Assembly (NCBI GenBank): GCA_016763095.1
Contig: JAESUK010000208.1
Span: 1-17,810, forward strand
DNA: 17,810 nucleotides
Reading direction: 5' to 3'
Source: Alphaproteobacteria bacterium
GTDB lineage: Bacteria; Pseudomonadota; Alphaproteobacteria; Micavibrionales; Micavibrionaceae
Position numbers and translations under genes: made by a program. Shown here in pieces: positions 14,501 to 17,810 of the stretch. The notes under the pieces are model-generated. The model saw only the letters and a list, made by a program, of their open reading frames with translations. It was not told the origin of the DNA and did no database searches. Within the stretch, counting starts at the first letter, position 1; the number at the start of each line of letters is the position of its first letter.

Positions 14501-15223
14501 TTATACCAATACCATTCCAGCCAGAGCGAACAACCAAACACCACTCAAAACCATTAAAACCTGTGTTACTCTATGCATAACCAGAGGGAACTTCACTTTA
14601 AGCAATTGCCCCCCAAATGCCAAGAATATTAATGCGGGCATGGTCCCGAATCCGAACATTGCCATGGCAAATCCTGCCTCGAATATATTGGGTGCTGTCG
14701 CCGATGCCATAATGGCAGAAACAACCAGCCCACAAGGCATAAAACCGAGAAGAATCCCCATAAAATATTTCCGAATGTGTCCTTCGCCTTTTGATAATTT
14801 TGCAAAGCCTTTTGAAACCCATGCATACGGTACAGAAACCCTAACATGTTGTGTCCACGGGAATAGTTTTCCCAACACTGGAAAAGCACTCACAAAGAAA
14901 ACTGTGCCTGCCGTAAACAGAATCGGCGCGATGACGAAGGAACGTATAGGTAAGAACAAAAAGGCCAAATTCAATATTGAGCTTAAGAGAACCGCAAGCG
15001 TGATATATGTGGTTATGCGTCCCAAATGATATGGTAAGAGTATTGCGTGACTTAGCTTTTTCACGTCTCCTGATTGTGACATCACAAAAGGTCCACACAT
15101 TGCAACGCAATGCGTAAGCCCACCAACAAGCCCTGCAAGAAACAGACTTAAAGGTAATCCTTTTGACAGCGAGATATCATTAAAGCATCCGCCGATGGAT
15201 TCTAAGATATGTGGTATCCACAT
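14501..15223 (-). CDS. TauE/SafE-like (UreH_2-type) membrane protein, first gene of the cco operon
   Basis: A 240-residue protein with about six membrane helices. The motif GGLTHCVAMCGPFVMSQ (about 34-50) with a C-x-x-x-C-G-P core is typical of the 'sulfite exporter TauE/SafE' or UreH_2/DsbD-like transmembrane proteins. A second half motif is MGILLGFMPCGLVVSAIMA, with a Pro-Cys in a helix. Such proteins are often encoded near cbb3 genes, and a role in metal or thiol-redox handling during oxidase assembly is suspected but not shown. Here it leads the operon directly under the FNR-type promoter, 7 bases ahead of ccoN, which argues for a link to the oxidase. The start has no strong ribosome site. 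Confidence 0.82.
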   Translation of the reverse strand: MWIPHILESIGGCFNDISLSKGLPLSLFLAGLVGGLTHCVAMCGPFVMSQSGDVKKLSHAILLPYHLGRITTYITLAVLLSSILNLAFLFLPIRSFVIAPILFTAGTVFFVSAFPVLGKLFPWTQHVRVSVPYAWVSKGFAKLSKGEGHIRKYFMGILLGFMPCGLVVSAIMASATAPNIFEAGFAMAMFGFGTMPALIFLAFGGQLLKVKFPLVMHRVTQVLMVLSGVWLFALAGMVLV

Positions 15224-15292
15224 GTTTTCGTATAAAACTTTCTTCTTATTGTTTTATATTAGAAGTATTAAAGGGGAATAAAAAGCCACTCC

Positions 15293-15306
15293 TTGACCTT
15301 TGTCAA
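15293..15306. promoter_or_regulatory. FNR/FixK-type box between the cco operon and the divergent regulator gene
   Basis: TTGAC-CTTT-GTCAA is a perfect palindrome of the FNR/FixK kind. With class II geometry (centre 41.5 bases from the transcript start), the - strand start would be near 15258 with TAATAC at 15270-15265. The + strand start would be near 15341 with TATTTT at 15329-15334. Each would leave a 35-base untranslated leader. The single site may thus serve both divergent genes: the cco operon and the Crp/Fnr-type regulator. The -10 assignments are weak by sequence and rest on spacing. Confidence 0.8.
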
Positions 15307-15375
15307 TTCAAATAGAAAATTCCCCCCTTATTTTCAATAGAGGAAAGACAAGTAACACAATTCGGATATATTAAA

Positions 15376-16104
15376 ATGAAGACAGACCACCAACTCCAAG
15401 TAGCCATCAAAGACTCTATATTGTTCAGAGATTCTAGCGATGCGTTTATATCTAAGATTGCCGCAAAGGGCTCTATGACACATTACAAGAAAGGAAAAAT
15501 TCTTTTTGTTCATGAAGATCAGGCAAAGCGGTTCTTCCTTGTAAAAAATGGCTGGGTGAAACTATTCCGAGAAACGCTCGATGGCGAACAAGCCGTTGTA
15601 GACATGGTTACCTCTGGGCAGACATTTGGTGAGGCGGCGCTATTCCAAGATAATATCTATACCTATAGTGCTGAGGCCATCGAGGCGTCGGATATCATCT
15701 CCATCCCTCTTTCTCTTTTGCAGTTTGAGATTGATAACAACCCTAAATTTGTAAAAACACTTCTTTTTTATAACGCGAGTATTCGCCAGCTTAAAGATAA
15801 AGAGATCGAACATCGATCATTACAAAACGCATCACAGCGTATAGGATGTTTTATGCTTCGTCTCGTCGACCAAGAAAAGCTTGGGAAAACAAACATACAC
15901 CTTCCATACGATAAGATGTTTGTCGCTGCAAAACTTGGAATGAAACCCGAGACATTCTCGCGCGCATTAAAGCGATTAAAAAAGGATACTAAAATCCGTG
16001 TTAAAGGTGCAACAATTGAAATTGATAATCTTCAGCAACTCTCTGATTATGCGTGTCGCGCGTGCTCGTTTGAATTTCCTTGCGCAGATCTGAAGAAAGA
16101 TTAG
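15376..16104 (+). CDS. Crp/Fnr-family regulator with C-terminal cysteine cluster
   Basis: A 242-residue protein with a cyclic-nucleotide-binding-type sensor domain (about 15-130: HYKKGKILFVHEDQAKRFFLVKNGWVKLF, then GQTFGEAALF). It has a C-terminal winged helix (about 150-220; LPYDKMFVAAKLGMKPETFSRALKRLKK). There is no N-terminal FNR cysteine cluster, so it is not a classical oxygen-sensing FNR. The far C-terminus carries C227, C230 and C236 (YACRACSFEFPC), which could bind a metal, an iron-sulfur cluster or haem. It is divergent from the cco operon across an FNR-type box, and convergent with hemN with 9 bases between stops. A role in low-oxygen or nitric-oxide control of these genes is likely from context; the signal is unknown. 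Confidence 0.88.
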   Translation: MKTDHQLQVAIKDSILFRDSSDAFISKIAAKGSMTHYKKGKILFVHEDQAKRFFLVKNGWVKLFRETLDGEQAVVDMVTSGQTFGEAALFQDNIYTYSAEAIEASDIISIPLSLLQFEIDNNPKFVKTLLFYNASIRQLKDKEIEHRSLQNASQRIGCFMLRLVDQEKLGKTNIHLPYDKMFVAAKLGMKPETFSRALKRLKKDTKIRVKGATIEIDNLQQLSDYACRACSFEFPCADLKKD

Positions 16105-16113
16105 ACGCCTCAA

Positions 16114-17433
16114 CTAAACCGCTCTGGCGTGTTGCCCCTCTTTGGGTTCAAAATACCCATCAAATGATGAGGCTACAATACGGGCAAAGGGCCAACCTTC
16201 CTTTGTGATGGATATACAGCTACCATCAATATCAATCAGACCGTCTTCCTGAAATTCTTTGAGCGTTTGTTGTAATTCTGGATATACCGAAACATCTGTT
16301 TTGTATCCACACATAATCTGTTCAATCACAGAACGACGAACAATATCTTCATCGCCCAGCACAACACCTCGGGTAATTGGAAACGCACCCGCTTCGATAG
16401 ATGATCTATATGTCGGTGCATCCGTTGTATTTTGCACATATGCACCGCGAAAAGATGTAATGGACGATAGTCCAAAACTTATAATGCTCTCAGCTTGATC
16501 GTCAGTATAGCCTTGGAAGTTACGGCGCAATGTCTTGTGTTCCAAATGTTGAAACAAGCTATCTTCTTTCTTTGCAAAATGATCTATTCCAATTGCTTGG
16601 TATCCTGACGCTTCAAGACCACGCTTCACACATGCCACCATATCAAAGCGTTCGCGTGTTTCTGGCATAGGGTATTTCTCTAGTAACTTTTGTTGTTTTT
16701 TCATCCAAGGCACATGCGCATAAGCGAAAACAGCAAAGCGATCTGGTGATAATGAAACAGCAAGCTCAACATTTTTTTCTATGCTTTTAACTGTCTGCAA
16801 CGGAAGCCCAATCATCAGATCAAAGTTGAGTTGCTCTATCCCTGCGTTGCGTAGGCTTTGAACACATTCTTTTATTTTTTTAAATGGCTGGATACGATTA
16901 ACGGCCTCTTGAACTTTTGGATCAAAATCTTGCACACCTAAACTTATACGCGTCACTCCATTTTGAATTAATCCATCAATCTTCTTTTCATCCAACAAGC
17001 GTGGATCAGCTTCCAACGCGATTGCCGTATTTTCATCAAATGAGAAATATTGCTTTAATGCGTCGAGGATATCTTTGAGGTCTTCTGCTTCCAATAAATT
17101 AGGCGAGCCGCCGCCGAAATGCATTTGGGATATAGAAACCGTTCCTGTCATTTTCTTACCGACAAGATGGATTTCTTTTACGAGCGTCTGAACATATGCC
17201 TTTACTGGATTATAGCTATTTACGACCTTTGTGTGGCAGCCACAATAATGGCAAAGGATATGACAAAAAGGGATATGGACGTATAAGGACACAGGTTTGT
17301 CCGTACTTAATGCCCCTAACCAGTTTGCATATTCATTTTGTGAAACGTTGTGATTAAAATGTACCGCAGTTGGGTAACTTGTATACCTCGGTACGGGCAT
17401 ATCATATTTAGTAAGTAACGCGGATACGTCCAT
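16114..17433 (-). CDS. hemN: Oxygen-independent coproporphyrinogen III oxidase HemN
   Basis: A 439-residue radical-SAM enzyme that decarboxylates coproporphyrinogen III to protoporphyrinogen IX without oxygen. The cluster motif is C57-x3-C61-x2-C64 followed by C66 (PFCHILCHYCGC), and the SAM-binding glycine motif is GGGSPN (107-112). The N-terminus PVPRYTSYPTAVHF and the C-terminus GWPFARIVASSFDGYF are those of true HemN rather than the shorter HemW, and the length fits. It provides haem under the low-oxygen conditions in which the nearby cbb3 oxidase works. A GGGG stretch 8-11 bases before the ATG may serve as ribosome site. A terminator hairpin sits only about 23 bases upstream of the start, so its promoter is not obvious. 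Confidence 0.96.
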   Translation of the reverse strand: MDVSALLTKYDMPVPRYTSYPTAVHFNHNVSQNEYANWLGALSTDKPVSLYVHIPFCHILCHYCGCHTKVVNSYNPVKAYVQTLVKEIHLVGKKMTGTVSISQMHFGGGSPNLLEAEDLKDILDALKQYFSFDENTAIALEADPRLLDEKKIDGLIQNGVTRISLGVQDFDPKVQEAVNRIQPFKKIKECVQSLRNAGIEQLNFDLMIGLPLQTVKSIEKNVELAVSLSPDRFAVFAYAHVPWMKKQQKLLEKYPMPETRERFDMVACVKRGLEASGYQAIGIDHFAKKEDSLFQHLEHKTLRRNFQGYTDDQAESIISFGLSSITSFRGAYVQNTTDAPTYRSSIEAGAFPITRGVVLGDEDIVRRSVIEQIMCGYKTDVSVYPELQQTLKEFQEDGLIDIDGSCISITKEGWPFARIVASSFDGYFEPKEGQHARAV

Positions 17434-17456
17434 GATGACACCCCTATAGATAAAAT

Positions 17457-17496
17457 AGAAATATAGGAAGCATATTTAAACACTCCCTATATTTCT
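17457..17496 (-). terminator. Hairpin terminator after the outer-membrane protein gene
   Basis: Arms at 17457-17470 and 17483-17496 (AGAAATATAGGAAG and CTCCCTATATTTCT on the + strand) form a 14-base-pair stem on the - strand transcript with one G-U pair and a 12-base loop. It is followed by a U-rich ATTTTAT. It lies 24 bases downstream of the beta-barrel gene stop and about 23 bases upstream of hemN, in the same direction. Confidence 0.7.
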
Positions 17497-17519
17497 TTAA
17501 CTACACAATAGTTATTCTA

Positions 17520-17810
17520 TTAAAACTTAACACCCACTTGGAACCACACTTTTTGTGTATCTGTGAACGGTGCGTCATCTGCATTATAGTCTGCATATTT
17601 CACGGCAACATTTAAAGACTTAAATGGCTGTCCGTGATCCGTTAATGCAAATGATTTTCCAACAGATAGATCTAGTTCTGATCCATAGTCTCCCGTCGTA
17701 TCACCATCAAACTTGTGGTATGTCGCAGTTACTTTTGTACCGTCTACGAATGGGTGAATGTCAGATGCTTTATATGAAATTGTTGCATAGGCATCTTCAA
17801 GACCAGTTGC
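17520..17810 (-). CDS. C-terminal end of an outer-membrane beta-barrel protein (5' end outside window)
   Basis: The last 96 residues of a protein whose start lies beyond the right edge; the frame is open from 17810 to TAA at 17520-17522. The sequence alternates polar and hydrophobic residues in strand-sized segments, for example DAYATISYKAS, GTKVTATYHKFD, SLNVAVKYADY and TQKVWFQVGVKF. It ends in phenylalanine, the usual signal for outer-membrane beta-barrel insertion. The acidic turns (DGDTTGDYGSE, NADDAPFTD) fit extracellular or periplasmic loops. It resembles porin-like or alginate-export-like barrels, but the substrate cannot be told from this part. Confidence 0.8.
   Translation of the reverse strand, partial: ATGLEDAYATISYKASDIHPFVDGTKVTATYHKFDGDTTGDYGSELDLSVGKSFALTDHGQPFKSLNVAVKYADYNADDAPFTDTQKVWFQVGVKF

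Noticed and set aside
14412..15029. 205-codon + strand open frame opposite ccoN and the TauE-like gene.
   Set aside because: It is antisense to two well-supported genes and its translation shows no family features; the same holds for the other shorter frames opposite cco genes, U32 and hemN.
16105..16130. ACGCC...GGCGT inverted repeat between the regulator and hemN as a bidirectional terminator.
   Set aside because: Only five pairs, a 16-base loop and no U-run.

Overview
The window looks like part of an alphaproteobacterial chromosome from a microaerophilic or facultatively anaerobic organism of moderate to low G+C content. This rests on three things: a complete cbb3-oxidase gene set (ccoNOQP-GHIS) with FNR-type control sites, an oxygen-independent coproporphyrinogen oxidase (HemN), and a small ribbon-helix-helix protein of a type common in Alphaproteobacteria. 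No species can be named from the sequence alone.

Left part, + strand, 1-4612. The window opens inside a large protein whose visible C-terminal half is a tetratricopeptide-like helical array. Next comes the most unusual region, a compact putative RiPP (ribosomally made, post-translationally modified peptide) operon. A 29-residue precursor-like peptide with a strong ribosome binding site (1551-1640) is followed by a hairpin, a YcaO enzyme (1695-2915), a TfuA partner (2917-3714), a Crp/Fnr-type regulator (3726-4355) and a MoaD-like ubiquitin-fold protein ending in Gly-Gly (4352-4612). YcaO with TfuA is the known signature of backbone thioamidation. A sulfur-carrier-type protein in the same operon suggests a dedicated sulfur donor. 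The predicted core, ending in FWGGYR, matches no RiPP I recognise, and I think this is the candidate undescribed system.

Middle part, - strand, 4627-6766. A ribbon-helix-helix protein has an FNR-type palindrome (5079-5092) far upstream of its start. A peptidase-U32-family protein follows.

Right part, - strand, 6832-15223. A TauE/SafE-like (UreH_2-type) membrane protein leads the cbb3 operon, in the order ccoN, ccoO, ccoQ, ccoP, ccoG, ccoH, ccoI, ccoS. The genes are tightly packed, often with overlapping stops and starts. ccoO carries an apparent single-base deletion in an A-run that separates its last 46 codons from the rest. A perfect FNR-type palindrome (15293-15306) sits between this operon and a divergent Crp/Fnr regulator with an unusual C-terminal cysteine cluster (15376-16104). 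Convergent to that gene is hemN (16114-17433). A hairpin terminator then precedes (in + coordinates) the C-terminal end of an outer-membrane beta-barrel protein that runs out of the window.

The right half reads as one low-oxygen respiration and haem module: the regulator and its site, the high-affinity oxidase with its assembly and copper factors, and anaerobic haem synthesis. The left part is a separate, more A+T-rich accessory locus.
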